Of a stretch of DNA of 9,267 nucleotides, positions 1 through 6,698 are shown piece by piece (positions within the stretch are counted from its first letter, which is position 1; each line of letters begins with the position of its first letter). Below the pieces are notes generated by a model, which was given only the letters and a program-made list of their open reading frames with translations, was not told where the DNA came from and did not search any database. Source of the DNA: an uncultured Pseudomonadota bacterium (GTDB lineage: Bacteria > Lernaellota > Lernaellaia > Lernaellales > Lernaellaceae). The position numbers and the translations under genes were made by a program. The stretch spans positions 1-9,267 of the forward strand of contig CALBTQ010000106.1 in the NCBI GenBank assembly GCA_937967875.1. The letters run 5' to 3'.

Positions 1-46
1 ACCACCGAGATCTACACTCTTTCCCTACACGACGCTCTTCCGATCT
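1..46 (+). other. Illumina TruSeq universal adapter (sequencing artefact)
   Basis: These 46 bases are identical, from memory, to the 3' 46 bases of the 58-base Illumina TruSeq universal adapter, ending in the hallmark GACGCTCTTCCGATCT at 31-46. Natural sequence starts at 47. Read on the minus strand, this stretch gives a peptide ending GRASCRERV, a familiar translation of this adapter in contaminated databases. It is not genomic, so the neighbouring gene is truncated by the assembly and not by biology. Confidence 0.98.
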
Positions 47-47
47 C

Positions 48-539
48 CATTGTCACCTGCTGCGGCGCGAAACGCGCGCGTGGCCGTTGATCAAATACGT
101 GTTGGGCAAGGCGACCTCGGTGGGCACTTGGCCCGAGGCGATTCACCCGGCGACCGGCGGCGGTTGCATGGGCGACGGCATGCACCTGTGGGCGGCGGCC
201 GATTGGTTGCTTATGCTGCGCGATCTGCTTTTGTTCGAGGACGGCGATCGTCTCGTGCTCACGCCCGCGCCGCTCTACGATTGGTTCGAGTGGGGCAACC
301 ATTTCGAGGTCAACGATGCGCCGACGCACTTCGGCGTGGTCTCCTTCCGCGTCGAGGGGCGCGAGGGCGACGTCGTGCTCAACCTCGACGCCGCGTGGCG
401 GCAGGCGCCGCTGAAGATCGAGTGGAATCTGCCGTTTCCGATCGGCGAGGCGCTGGTCGACGGCAAGCCGGTCAACGTGAACGACACGCGCATTCTCGTG
501 CCCGGCGGCACGAGCGAAGTGCGCATCAAACGGGCATAA
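48..539 (+). CDS. Probable (alpha/alpha)6-barrel glycoside hydrolase, C-terminal fragment
   Basis: Only the C-terminal ~163 residues are present; the reading frame is open back to the adapter junction at 47, so the 5' part is lost at the contig end. The first full codon is at 48. The fragment contains TWPEAIHPATGGG followed by CMGDGMHLWAAADW, a Trp/Gly/Glu-rich pattern of the last helical hairpins of six-hairpin glycosidases. A beta-rich tail follows (VVLNLDAAWRQAP, then LPFPIGEALVDGKPV), as expected of a C-terminal beta-sandwich cap. The TTG or GTG codons near 87 are internal, because the frame continues upstream with plausible protein sequence. Substrate and exact GH family cannot be told from this piece. 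The stop is 4 bases before the carbamoyltransferase ATG, so the two are probably co-transcribed. The glycosidase assignment is from pattern recognition and is moderate; that this is a real truncated gene is near certain. Confidence 0.65.
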   Translation, partial: HCHLLRRETRAWPLIKYVLGKATSVGTWPEAIHPATGGGCMGDGMHLWAAADWLLMLRDLLLFEDGDRLVLTPAPLYDWFEWGNHFEVNDAPTHFGVVSFRVEGREGDVVLNLDAAWRQAPLKIEWNLPFPIGEALVDGKPVNVNDTRILVPGGTSEVRIKRA

Positions 540-543
540 CCGC

Positions 544-2232
544 ATGAGCCGCGCCGTTCTGGGCTTCAACGCCAACATCCACGACACGGCGGCGGCTTTA
601 ATCATCGACGGCAAGCTGGCCGCGTTCGTCGAAGAGGAACGACTGCGGCGCGAAAAACACACCACCGCTTTTCCCGACCGCGCCGTTTCCTGGTGCTTGC
701 GCGAACACGGTCTGACCGCCCGCGATCTGGCCGGCGTCGGTTTTTACTGGCGTCCGTGGGTCGGGCTCGCGCGGCGGCTCGGCCAGACCTTGCGCGGCTT
801 GCCCGCCACCTGGACCAACGTGCGCCGCATGCAGGGCGGCAACCTGCGCAGCATGTTCGCCACCGCCGGCGAATTTCGGCGCCGCTTCGGCTACGTCGGT
901 CCGTTCCGCTACGTCAACCATTACCTCGCCCATGCGCACCACGCCGCCCTCCAGACCGACTTCGACCGCGCGTTGGTCGTGGTCGTCGACGGCAACGGCG
1001 AAATCGCCACCACGCTCGTCGCCCTGCTGGAAGGGGAAACGATCCGTCCGCTGCATTGGGTTTACTACCCGCACAGCCTCGGCCTGCTGTGGTGCACGGC
1101 GACCGAATGGCTCGGTTACCGGCAGAATTTCGACGAGGGCAAGGTGATGGGCCTGGCGCCCTACGGCGACGCGTCGGCGCTGCCGGCGATGCGGCGGATC
1201 GTCGATTACCGGGGCGGCGGCGAGTTTCGGCTGGATATGAGTTACTTTGATTATCATCTGGCGCGTCGTAGCTGGTTCGACGAACGGTGGGTCAATACAT
1301 TCGGCCCGCCGCGCCGGCCCGACGAGGAGTTGACCGACCGCCACCGCGCCGTGGCTTTCGCCCTGCAGAAAGTCACCGAGGAAACGATGGCGCGCCTTGT
1401 CGGGGAAATGACCGCGAAACTCGGCACGCGCAACTTGGTGCTCACCGGCGGCGTCGCGCTCAATTGCGTGATGAACGGCGCGCTGGCTGCTTCGGGATTG
1501 GTCGACGGCTTGTACGTGCCGCCGCCCGCTCACGACGCCGGCGCGGCGATCGGTGCGGCGATGTGGGTCGACCGCGAAGAGTTCGGCGCGCGCGGGCGCG
1601 ACGAGGCTCCTTCGGTTTTCTGCGGTCCGCGTTACACCGACGCCCATTGCGAGCAGGCGTTGCGCGAGTCCGGGCTGACCTATCATCGCGAGGAAAACAT
1701 CGCGCGGGCGACGGCCAGGCTGCTGGCCGAAGGCAAGTTCGTCGGCCGGTTCGCCGGCGCGTTGGAGGCCGGACCGCGGGCGCTGGGCCATCGCAGCATT
1801 CTGGCCGATCCGCGCACGGTGGCGATGAAGGATCTGCTGAATGCGCGCGTCAAGCATCGCGAGGCGTATCGTCCCTTCGGCCCGAGCGTCCTGGCCGAGC
1901 GCGCCGACGAATTGTTCGTCACCGATGGACGACCGTCGCCGCATATGCTGCTGACCTTCCCGGTGCGCCGGACGTGGCGCGACCGCCTGGGCGCGGTGAC
2001 GCACGTGGACGGCACCAGCCGTTTGCAGACCGTCGACCGCAACCGACAGCCGGGCTATGCGGCGCTGATCGACGAATTCGCCGCGCTGACCGGCGTACCC
2101 GCCGTGCTCAACACCAGCTTCAACGCCAAAGACGAACCGATCGTCTGCTCGCCGCGCGATGCGGTTTGCAGTTTTTTGCGCACCGGCCTGGACGCGTTGG
2201 CGCTCCACGATTTTCTCGTACTTAAAAAGTAA
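544..2232 (+). CDS. NodU/CmcH/TobZ-family O-carbamoyltransferase
   Basis: A 562-residue protein, a normal full length for this family. Members make carbamoyl-adenylate from carbamoyl phosphate and ATP in a YrdC-like domain, then move the carbamoyl group to a hydroxyl of a sugar or natural product in a Kae1-like domain. Residues ~4-345 form the Kae1-like part: GFNANIHDTAAALI near the start, VNHYLAH at 124-130 (metal-binding His126/His130), VVVVDGNGE with Asp149, GKVMGLAPYGD at 199-209, LTGGVALN at 300-307, and AHDAG with Asp331. Residues ~385-560 form the C-terminal domain: EAGPRALGHRSI at 408-419, YRPF at 442-445, HVDGTSR at 487-493 and NTSFN at 523-527. All expected signatures are intact, so it should be active. 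No signal peptide is seen, so it is cytosolic. The ATG lies 4 bases after the upstream stop and has no clear Shine-Dalgarno, which suggests translational coupling. The acceptor is unknown; a glycan or glycoside fits the upstream glycosidase. Confidence 0.95.
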   Translation: MSRAVLGFNANIHDTAAALIIDGKLAAFVEEERLRREKHTTAFPDRAVSWCLREHGLTARDLAGVGFYWRPWVGLARRLGQTLRGLPATWTNVRRMQGGNLRSMFATAGEFRRRFGYVGPFRYVNHYLAHAHHAALQTDFDRALVVVVDGNGEIATTLVALLEGETIRPLHWVYYPHSLGLLWCTATEWLGYRQNFDEGKVMGLAPYGDASALPAMRRIVDYRGGGEFRLDMSYFDYHLARRSWFDERWVNTFGPPRRPDEELTDRHRAVAFALQKVTEETMARLVGEMTAKLGTRNLVLTGGVALNCVMNGALAASGLVDGLYVPPPAHDAGAAIGAAMWVDREEFGARGRDEAPSVFCGPRYTDAHCEQALRESGLTYHREENIARATARLLAEGKFVGRFAGALEAGPRALGHRSILADPRTVAMKDLLNARVKHREAYRPFGPSVLAERADELFVTDGRPSPHMLLTFPVRRTWRDRLGAVTHVDGTSRLQTVDRNRQPGYAALIDEFAALTGVPAVLNTSFNAKDEPIVCSPRDAVCSFLRTGLDALALHDFLVLKK

Positions 2233-2271
2233 CGCCCCGCCGCGAAGAGCGACGAGGCGCGAGTCGGTTTT
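2233..2271. terminator. Possible bidirectional terminator between convergent genes
   Basis: Immediately after the carbamoyltransferase stop, 2233-2259 folds into an imperfect stem: CGCC, CG and CGC pair with GCG, CG and GGCG across two C/A mismatches, around a GAAGA loop. On the plus strand a TTTT run follows at 2268-2271. On the minus strand the stem is followed by ACTTTTT (reverse of 2223-2229). Placement between two converging genes supports a shared terminator, but the mismatches and the spacing to the plus-strand T run make it weak. Confidence 0.35.
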
Positions 2272-2279
2272 GTCTTCGA

Positions 2280-3311
2280 TCAGTCGCGCGTCAGCGACAC
2301 GTTGTCGATGATCACGTAGGTGATGTTGTTGTCGCCGTCGGCGTTGAGGCGGAAGACGATCTTGACCGGCTTGAGGTCCTGCGATCCGTTCACGTCGAAT
2401 TGCGCCGTGCGCGTTTTCCAGCCGTTCCACTGATCCTGGTCGGTGAAGGTGAAGAAGGTCGTCAGCACGTTGTCATTGCTGTCGGCCAGCGCCACGTAGA
2501 ACGTATCGTCGCCGGTGTCGGCTTCGCCGGAGATCATCAGCATCTTGAAGTTGACCGTGATCGTCGCCGTGTTCGCCGGCACCACCGCCTGCTGTTTCAG
2601 CGTGACCGTGTCGGCTAGGTTTTCCGTCAGTAGCGCGGCGTAATTGCCCGACGGCAGGGGCGGCGGATAGTAGGGCAGCGCCACCTTGTTCTTGACGATG
2701 CCGGCCGGATTTTCATTCCAGTTGTCGCTGCCGTCTTCGAAATCGCCGTTTTGCAGGAAGCCGTCGTCGAAGTCGTCGTCGTCGTCGGTCGGCGTGGTGT
2801 CGTCGTCATCGTCGTCATCGTTGTCATCGTCATCGCCGGGGATGTCGCCCAGAACCGAAAACGCGCCGACGATGCTGTTGCTCGGCTCGTCGCAAATGTC
2901 GGTGACGCCGATGCGGAATTCGTGCTCGCCGTCGCTCAGGCCGGCCAACTCGACGTTGTACAAAAATCCGTCGTTGTTGCCCGTGCCGTCGCAGGGCAGG
3001 CTTTTGGCGAGCGAGTCCACGATGGAGAATTGTCCGCCGTCCAGCGACCACCACACATTGCCGCCGCCCAGGTTGCAGTCGTCGTCTTCGTACTGCAACC
3101 ACAGGGCGAACGAGTCGCCTTCCTTGATTTGCGGCGTCTCGGTCAACTTGTCGTTGACGATGTATTGCAGGCGGCCGATGACCGGCGCTTCGTTGTTTTG
3201 GCACTGATCGATTTCATCGATCACGGTGGGCTCGCTGCAACCGACGATCCATGCCGCCGCTATAAACGATGTAATAACCAATATGAGCGCGGCCAGTTTC
3301 GGTCCGGACAT
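2280..3311 (-). CDS. Asp-rich-linker lipoprotein with C-terminal jelly-roll-like domain
   Basis: A 343-residue exported lipoprotein of unknown specific function. Residues 1-25 are a signal peptide with hydrophobic core LAALILVITSFIAAAW and lipobox IVGC, so Cys25 would be lipidated. Residues ~30-155 look like a beta-sandwich (Ig-like) domain with Cys37, Cys79, Cys107 and Cys140, possibly two disulfides. Residues 160-183 are an almost pure Asp linker. Residues ~186-343 open with NGDFEDGSDNW and close with YVIIDNVSL, the usual start and end pattern of carbohydrate-binding, discoidin-like jelly rolls. A sugar-binding role is an inference from that pattern. The start is supported by GGAG at 3319-3322 on the minus strand, 7 bases before the ATG. 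It lies 90 bases downstream of the LytM-like gene in the same orientation and converges on the carbamoyltransferase. Lipoprotein status is fairly sure, function is not. Confidence 0.85.
   Translation of the reverse strand: MSGPKLAALILVITSFIAAAWIVGCSEPTVIDEIDQCQNNEAPVIGRLQYIVNDKLTETPQIKEGDSFALWLQYEDDDCNLGGGNVWWSLDGGQFSIVDSLAKSLPCDGTGNNDGFLYNVELAGLSDGEHEFRIGVTDICDEPSNSIVGAFSVLGDIPGDDDDNDDDDDDDTTPTDDDDDFDDGFLQNGDFEDGSDNWNENPAGIVKNKVALPYYPPPLPSGNYAALLTENLADTVTLKQQAVVPANTATITVNFKMLMISGEADTGDDTFYVALADSNDNVLTTFFTFTDQDQWNGWKTRTAQFDVNGSQDLKPVKIVFRLNADGDNNITYVIIDNVSLTRD
2763..2834 (-). repeat. Low-complexity Asp-codon tract (linker of the lipoprotein)
   Basis: On the plus strand this is a run of (TCG/TCA)TC-type triplets; read on the minus strand it is GAC/GAT codons encoding residues 160-183 of the lipoprotein, about 19 Asp with a TTPT break. 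GAC and GAT alternate irregularly. Such acidic linkers are flexible, solvent-exposed and can bind calcium. Slippage-prone triplets here could vary in number between strains. Confidence 0.85.
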
Positions 3312-3377
3312 CTTCGTTCTCCAAACAGATTTACGCTTTAAACCCCTGGGCGATGCGGATGGTTCCTCACTTATCGC

Positions 3378-3405
3378 AGTTTAGTAAGGCGTGAAAAAAA
3401 GTCAA
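3378..3405 (-). promoter_or_regulatory. Possible sigma-70-type promoter of the lipoprotein gene
   Basis: Read on the minus strand, TTGACT (complement of 3400-3405, 5 of 6 to the -35 consensus) is followed after 16 bases by TAAACT (complement of 3378-3383, 4 of 6 to the -10). It overlaps the stop codon of the upstream LytM-like gene and lies about 65 bases before the lipoprotein ATG. A T7 run just inside the spacer could instead be part of a weak terminator, although no good stem precedes it. The lipoprotein may therefore be expressed independently of the upstream pair. Confidence 0.3.
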
Positions 3406-4502
3406 TCCTGCGGGCTGTTTACCTTGGGCACGGTGATTTCACCGAACAATTTGACCACCTTGGCGAATGCGACCAGGAAAGGCACGCGGTCGGACGCGGG
3501 CAGTTCATGCGGTTTGCGACCGTGAATTTCATAGGGATCAACCGCAATGCGTTCGCCGCTTTCGTTTTCCTTTTCCACGCGATACAGCAGGCGCGGGTAG
3601 GTGGTCTGCCCCGACGAACCGGAGACGCCGATCTGCATGCCCGTGGTCAGCAGCGAACCTTCCTTGAGTTTGTCGCTAATGTTTTCCAGGTTGCAGAACT
3701 GGCCGAAGGCGCCGCTGTCGATGTAGCGAACCTCGACGCTGCGCCCGAGTTTGTCCATCTCCCAATTCAGGCGGGTGACGCGGGCGGGGAAGGGCGCAAT
3801 GACCGTCGTGCCGCGCGGTACGCTGAAGGAAACGCCGTTTTTCCCCAGGGGGCGGATGTTTGCCGATGCCAGCGCGTCCTCAGACAGAGGGGGGCGCTCG
3901 ATCCGCCCGGAAATGCCCAGCCCCTGTTCGTCGAAGAAAGCCGCGTCGCCGGCCGTTTTATCCGGGAAATAGATGTAGAAATATTCTTTACCGGTCTTCC
4001 GGCTCTTGTACCAGAACCCGTACAACGGGACGCGCTCGCTACGCGCCTGCGGATTGTAGACGATCTTTGCTTCGTCGCCTTTGCGCAAGTCACGGCGCGG
4101 ATCCACCTTCCATTGCAGCACGCTTTCCAACCGTTCGCCGAGGATCGTCGCCAGGTTGCTTTCCTCGCCGGGCAGTGCGTCCCGCAACGAACCGGCCAGG
4201 GTGCCCGCCACGCGAAAGGCCACCGCGTGCAGGTTGCCGCTGGTGGCGAAATTCGGTTCGGGCGTCGGCGTCGGTTCGGGTGTGGGTTCGGGTGTCGGTT
4301 CCGGCGTCGGTTCGGGCGTCGGTGAAAGCTCCTCGGGCGCGATCGCGGGCGTTTCTTCGACGGTCGGCGATTCATCCTCGCCCGAGGTCAATACGAAGAC
4401 CAACGACAAAACGGCGATGGCGATGACCGTGACGATGAAGATGTTGCGCGCCATGTTGTCTTGACGCGGCGTGTACGGTCGATAATCGTCGAAATCAGGC
4501 AT
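3402..4502 (-). CDS. Membrane-anchored degenerate LytM/M23-type protein
   Basis: A 366-residue protein. Residues 1-19 are a short cytosolic tail, ~20-39 one transmembrane helix (IFIVTVIAIAVLSLVFVLTS), 61-83 a Pro-Glu/Thr spacer, so the rest faces the periplasm or outside. Residues ~88-205 match the N-terminal module of MepM/Csd3-like M23 endopeptidases: SLRDALPGE, then QWKVDPRRDLRKGDEAKIVY, then GKEYFYIYF. Residues ~225-328 follow the LytM fold: VPRGTTVIAPFPARVTRL, GRSVEVRY, LKEGSLLTTGMQIGVSGSSG, VDPYEIHG. The zinc ligands are gone: the usual HxH before the last strand is PRLLYRVE (residues 303-310) and the HxxxD segment is absent. It is therefore probably a non-enzymatic wall-binding or amidase-activating protein, as in EnvC/NlpD. 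Start: ATG at 4502 has GGGAG 7 bases upstream and overlaps the alpha-galactosidase stop by 8 bases, indicating coupled translation; longer upstream starts read through that gene. Confidence 0.85.
   Translation of the reverse strand: MPDFDDYRPYTPRQDNMARNIFIVTVIAIAVLSLVFVLTSGEDESPTVEETPAIAPEELSPTPEPTPEPTPEPTPEPTPTPEPNFATSGNLHAVAFRVAGTLAGSLRDALPGEESNLATILGERLESVLQWKVDPRRDLRKGDEAKIVYNPQARSERVPLYGFWYKSRKTGKEYFYIYFPDKTAGDAAFFDEQGLGISGRIERPPLSEDALASANIRPLGKNGVSFSVPRGTTVIAPFPARVTRLNWEMDKLGRSVEVRYIDSGAFGQFCNLENISDKLKEGSLLTTGMQIGVSGSSGQTTYPRLLYRVEKENESGERIAVDPYEIHGRKPHELPASDRVPFLVAFAKVVKLFGEITVPKVNSPQD
4254..4322 (-). repeat. Tandem repeat encoding Pro-Thr-Pro-Glu spacer
   Basis: Near-identical 12-base units (plus strand approximately GGTTCGGGCGTC, with T/C and C/G variants) code, on the minus strand, for residues 61-83 of the LytM-like protein as repeated PTPE. 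It forms a stiff extended stalk between the membrane helix and the periplasmic domains. The copy number may vary by slippage. There are no spacers, so it is not CRISPR. Confidence 0.85.
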
Positions 4503-6552
4503 TGCCGCTCTCCCGCAGGCGAATGCGCACCAGGCGGCATCCGTGCGGCGGAATCGCCCCGAGTCGCACCAGGCCGTCGTGTTCGTGCAGGACGCTGTTT
4601 TGCCACACATCGCGCAGGTCGGCGACACGTGCGAGTTTCGCCAGGCCGAGAATCTGCTTGAGATCGAAAATCGAGCCGCTTTCTTCCTTCTCGTGGTTGA
4701 TGACCAGCAGCAGATAGCCGTCATCGGTTTCGGCCAGCATGGTCGTCGGATATTCGCCCGCGTCGGGATCGAGCACGCGCATGTTGCGCCCGCGATTGGC
4801 CAGCACGGTGCGCAGGACGTCGAGGCGTTCGGAGGCGAGCTGCGTCATGTCGTCGCTGATCAGCATCATCCCGCCGGTCAGCGCAGCCAGCGACGTGAAG
4901 GTGCGGATTTCATCGAGCGTCATTTTGTTTTTGTTCTGGCGCACCAGCAGGCAGTCGGGATCGTTGCACCACAAGCGCTCGTGCATGAACTGACGATGAG
5001 TCGTGTTGCGCAGCGCGTGCACGGTTGCGAGGCAATGATGGTCGCGATTGAGCCAACGCAGCGGGTTGGTCCAGCGCGGCGTGACGTCCGGACCGATGCG
5101 CATCGCGTCGACGATCCCCACCGCCGGTCCGAGCGGACAGCCGCAGCCCAGCAGCGTCGCATCGTCGCCGATCGCGCGGCGGATCGTCTCCAGTCCGCGC
5201 CGCAGAGCGCCGGCCCGCGTGGTCAGCGGATCGTGCCGGCGCGCATGGAAGGCGGCGGCGTAGAGAAAATCGATCTTGAAAAACTTCCAGCCCATCGCCT
5301 TGAGCGTGGTGAACACCTCTTCGAGGTAGGCCAGCACGCCCGGGTGGGTCGGGTCGAGAATCTTCATGCCCCGCAGCTTGTCCCACAGCGGATTGTACGA
5401 ACCGCGCAGCGCCTTGCCGCGTTCGTCGCGCAGCAGCCAGTCGGGATGTTCCAGCGCCACACGGCTTTTGGCGTGCGCCAGAAACGGCGCGGTCCAGATA
5501 CCCGGCGTGAAACCGGCTGCGGCGATCGTCTCCGCCATCGCCTGCAGGCCCGAAGGGAACTTCTCGTTGGGTATCAGCCAATCGCCGATTTGCACCTGAT
5601 AGCCGTCGTCGAGTTGGAAAAATTCGAGGCCCAGTTCCTCGCGCATCGGCGTGAGCGTTTCCAGGTTGGCCTTGAGTTCGCTTTCGGAAATTTTCGTGTA
5701 GTAGTAGTACCAACTGCACCAGCCCACCGGCGCGCGCTCGGGCAGACGCGCGTGCATCGCCGCGCCGTGCAGGTCGGCCCATTCGGCCAGCAGGTCGACG
5801 CCGCGCCCGGCGAATTTCATCCACAACGTTTCGCCGGTGACGGTTTCGCCGGGTTGCACCGCGAGGCCGTCGAATTGGCAGCGGGCGCGCAGCAGGTTGA
5901 AGTGTTTCGTTTTGTGGTTGATCTCCAACCGCAGATCGCCGAAGGCGCGGTCGGCGGTCAGCCAGCCCAGCGCCATCGACTGTCCGGTGCTCACGTTGCG
6001 CAGACCCATCACCTGCTCGGAGACGAAAACGCCGTATTTGTTCGGGCTGAGGTTCGCCGGATTTTCCTCCTGATCGCGGATGAACTTGAACAACGGTCGC
6101 GGATCGCGTTCGATCAGACGGAAGGTGCGCGTGGCCGACCAGCTCTGCCAGCCGTTGCGGAAGATGGACCATTCGGCGGCCGAGAAGCCGAGGCTGAATT
6201 TGCCGTCCAGGTCGGCGCGGACGATCAACGGGTCGATTGAGTCCAGGGCGATCGGCTCCTGCAATTCGTTGGTGACGCGCGTGGCGATCCGCAGGCTGTT
6301 GTCGTCGGCGTCGGGTGTGAATTCGGCTTCGAACACCAACCGCTCGGCCGGCGTCGCACCGCGCCAGATCTGGGTGATGACGATCCGGCCGTTTTCCTCG
6401 ACGATCGCGTCGGGGCGCGATTTGAGCAGCGTTTGCGCGCCGCCGCCCACACGAAAGCGGCAAGCCGCATCCACCGGACCCAGGCGCGCCTCGGTCAGGG
6501 CAGGTATTTCTATCTGACGAATTCCGCGCGTTAAATCAGTGCTGATCTGCAT
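4495..6552 (-). CDS. GH36-type alpha-galactosidase (melibiase family)
   Basis: A 685-residue enzyme expected to cleave terminal alpha-galactosides, with retention. Residues ~1-270 are the N-terminal beta-sandwich, including NGWQSWS at 133-139. Residues ~275-570 are the TIM barrel: GWCSWYYYYTKISE at 277-290, FFQLDDGYQ at 311-319, PGIWTAPF at 350-357, FFKIDF with nucleophile Asp428, and RIGPD with acid/base Asp489. The rest is a beta C-terminal domain. Catalytic residues are assigned by family motif; the substrate could differ (e.g. alpha-N-acetylgalactosamine). There is no signal peptide, so it is cytosolic. Start choice: ATG at 6552 is preceded by AAGG, only 3 bases away. An in-frame ATG at 6597 has AAGGA at ideal spacing and would add 15 residues, but these use AGA, AGG, ATA and CTA codons, rare in these genes, so I prefer 6552. 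The 3' end overlaps the LytM-like gene by 8 bases. Confidence 0.92.
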   Translation of the reverse strand: MQISTDLTRGIRQIEIPALTEARLGPVDAACRFRVGGGAQTLLKSRPDAIVEENGRIVITQIWRGATPAERLVFEAEFTPDADDNSLRIATRVTNELQEPIALDSIDPLIVRADLDGKFSLGFSAAEWSIFRNGWQSWSATRTFRLIERDPRPLFKFIRDQEENPANLSPNKYGVFVSEQVMGLRNVSTGQSMALGWLTADRAFGDLRLEINHKTKHFNLLRARCQFDGLAVQPGETVTGETLWMKFAGRGVDLLAEWADLHGAAMHARLPERAPVGWCSWYYYYTKISESELKANLETLTPMREELGLEFFQLDDGYQVQIGDWLIPNEKFPSGLQAMAETIAAAGFTPGIWTAPFLAHAKSRVALEHPDWLLRDERGKALRGSYNPLWDKLRGMKILDPTHPGVLAYLEEVFTTLKAMGWKFFKIDFLYAAAFHARRHDPLTTRAGALRRGLETIRRAIGDDATLLGCGCPLGPAVGIVDAMRIGPDVTPRWTNPLRWLNRDHHCLATVHALRNTTHRQFMHERLWCNDPDCLLVRQNKNKMTLDEIRTFTSLAALTGGMMLISDDMTQLASERLDVLRTVLANRGRNMRVLDPDAGEYPTTMLAETDDGYLLLVINHEKEESGSIFDLKQILGLAKLARVADLRDVWQNSVLHEHDGLVRLGAIPPHGCRLVRIRLRESGNA
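4510..4514 (-). promoter_or_regulatory. Ribosome binding site of the LytM-like gene, inside the GH36 gene
   Basis: GGGAG on the minus strand, 7 bases before the ATG at 4502. It lies inside the last codons of the alpha-galactosidase gene. Together with the ATGCCTGA overlap of start and stop, it decides the start of the LytM-like gene and shows that the two genes share one mRNA. Confidence 0.75.
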
Positions 6553-6600
6553 TGGCCTTAGCCTATTTCTTCGGTATATGTTGATCTTACTTGTCATCAT

Positions 6601-6621
6601 CGTCCTTGTCTGTCAAGGACG
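6601..6621 (-). promoter_or_regulatory. Perfect 8-bp stem-loop in the leader of the alpha-galactosidase gene
   Basis: CGTCCTTG at 6601-6608 pairs with CAAGGACG at 6614-6621 around a 5-base loop. In the minus-strand mRNA the stem contains AAGGA just before the in-frame ATG codons at 6600 and 6597. It could mask that site and favour the downstream start at 6552, or stabilise the leader. There is no T run, so it is not an intrinsic terminator. The role is inference. Confidence 0.4.
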
Positions 6622-6624
6622 TTC

Positions 6625-6636
6625 TCTCGATCGAGA
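6625..6636. repeat. 12-bp perfect palindrome, possible operator
   Basis: TCTCGATCGAGA is a perfect palindrome in the low-GC divergent intergenic region, about 35 bases downstream of the proposed minus-strand -10 box. A dimeric repressor site for the alpha-galactosidase unit is possible, but no second copy was seen in the window, and a 12-bp palindrome can arise by chance. Confidence 0.25.
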
Positions 6637-6670
6637 CTCCTGCACATGCCTGATATAAAACTAATGTTTT

Positions 6671-6698
6671 ATTATTGTATGTTGGTAGAGCTTGACAA
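6671..6698 (-). promoter_or_regulatory. Probable sigma-70-type promoter of the alpha-galactosidase operon
   Basis: On the minus strand TTGTCA (complement of 6693-6698, 5 of 6 to the -35) is followed after 16 bases by AATAAT (complement of 6671-6676, 5 of 6 to the -10). It sits in the most AT-rich part of the window, giving a leader of about 110 bases to the ATG at 6552. The overlapping plus-strand sequence TTGACA at 6692-6697 is a perfect -35 facing the ceramidase homologue, but only a poor -10 (GATTCT, 6715-6720) follows at 17 bases. Confidence 0.45.

Noticed and set aside
12..665. Minus-strand frame running into the adapter
   Set aside because: Its C-terminal residues are translated adapter, and the rest is a shadow of the glycosidase and carbamoyltransferase genes.
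598..2430. 610-codon open frame on the minus strand opposite the carbamoyltransferase
   Set aside because: It is Arg/Gln/Ala/Gly-rich, has no recognisable domain, and runs antisense through a clear family member. Long antisense frames are normal in DNA with strong third-position GC bias.
2751..3341. Plus-strand frame with Val/Ser-rich repeats opposite the lipoprotein
   Set aside because: The repeats are the antisense reading of the Asp-codon tract; the minus-strand frame has a signal peptide, lipobox and ribosome site.
4254..4322. Regular repeats resembling a CRISPR array
   Set aside because: Units are 12 bases, contiguous, without spacers, and encode an in-frame PTPE stalk.
4503..4724. Longer N-terminal extension of the LytM-like gene
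   Set aside because: It would overlap the GH36 gene by more than 200 bases and reads as an Arg/Cys-rich shadow. ATG at 4502 has a good ribosome site and is followed by a plausible cytosolic tail and membrane helix.
4543..6463. Long open frames opposite or out of frame with the GH36 gene (4543-6240 plus; 4910-6463 minus)
   Set aside because: The protein sequences are low-complexity, Arg/Ala-rich shadows of a well-supported gene with intact catalytic motifs.
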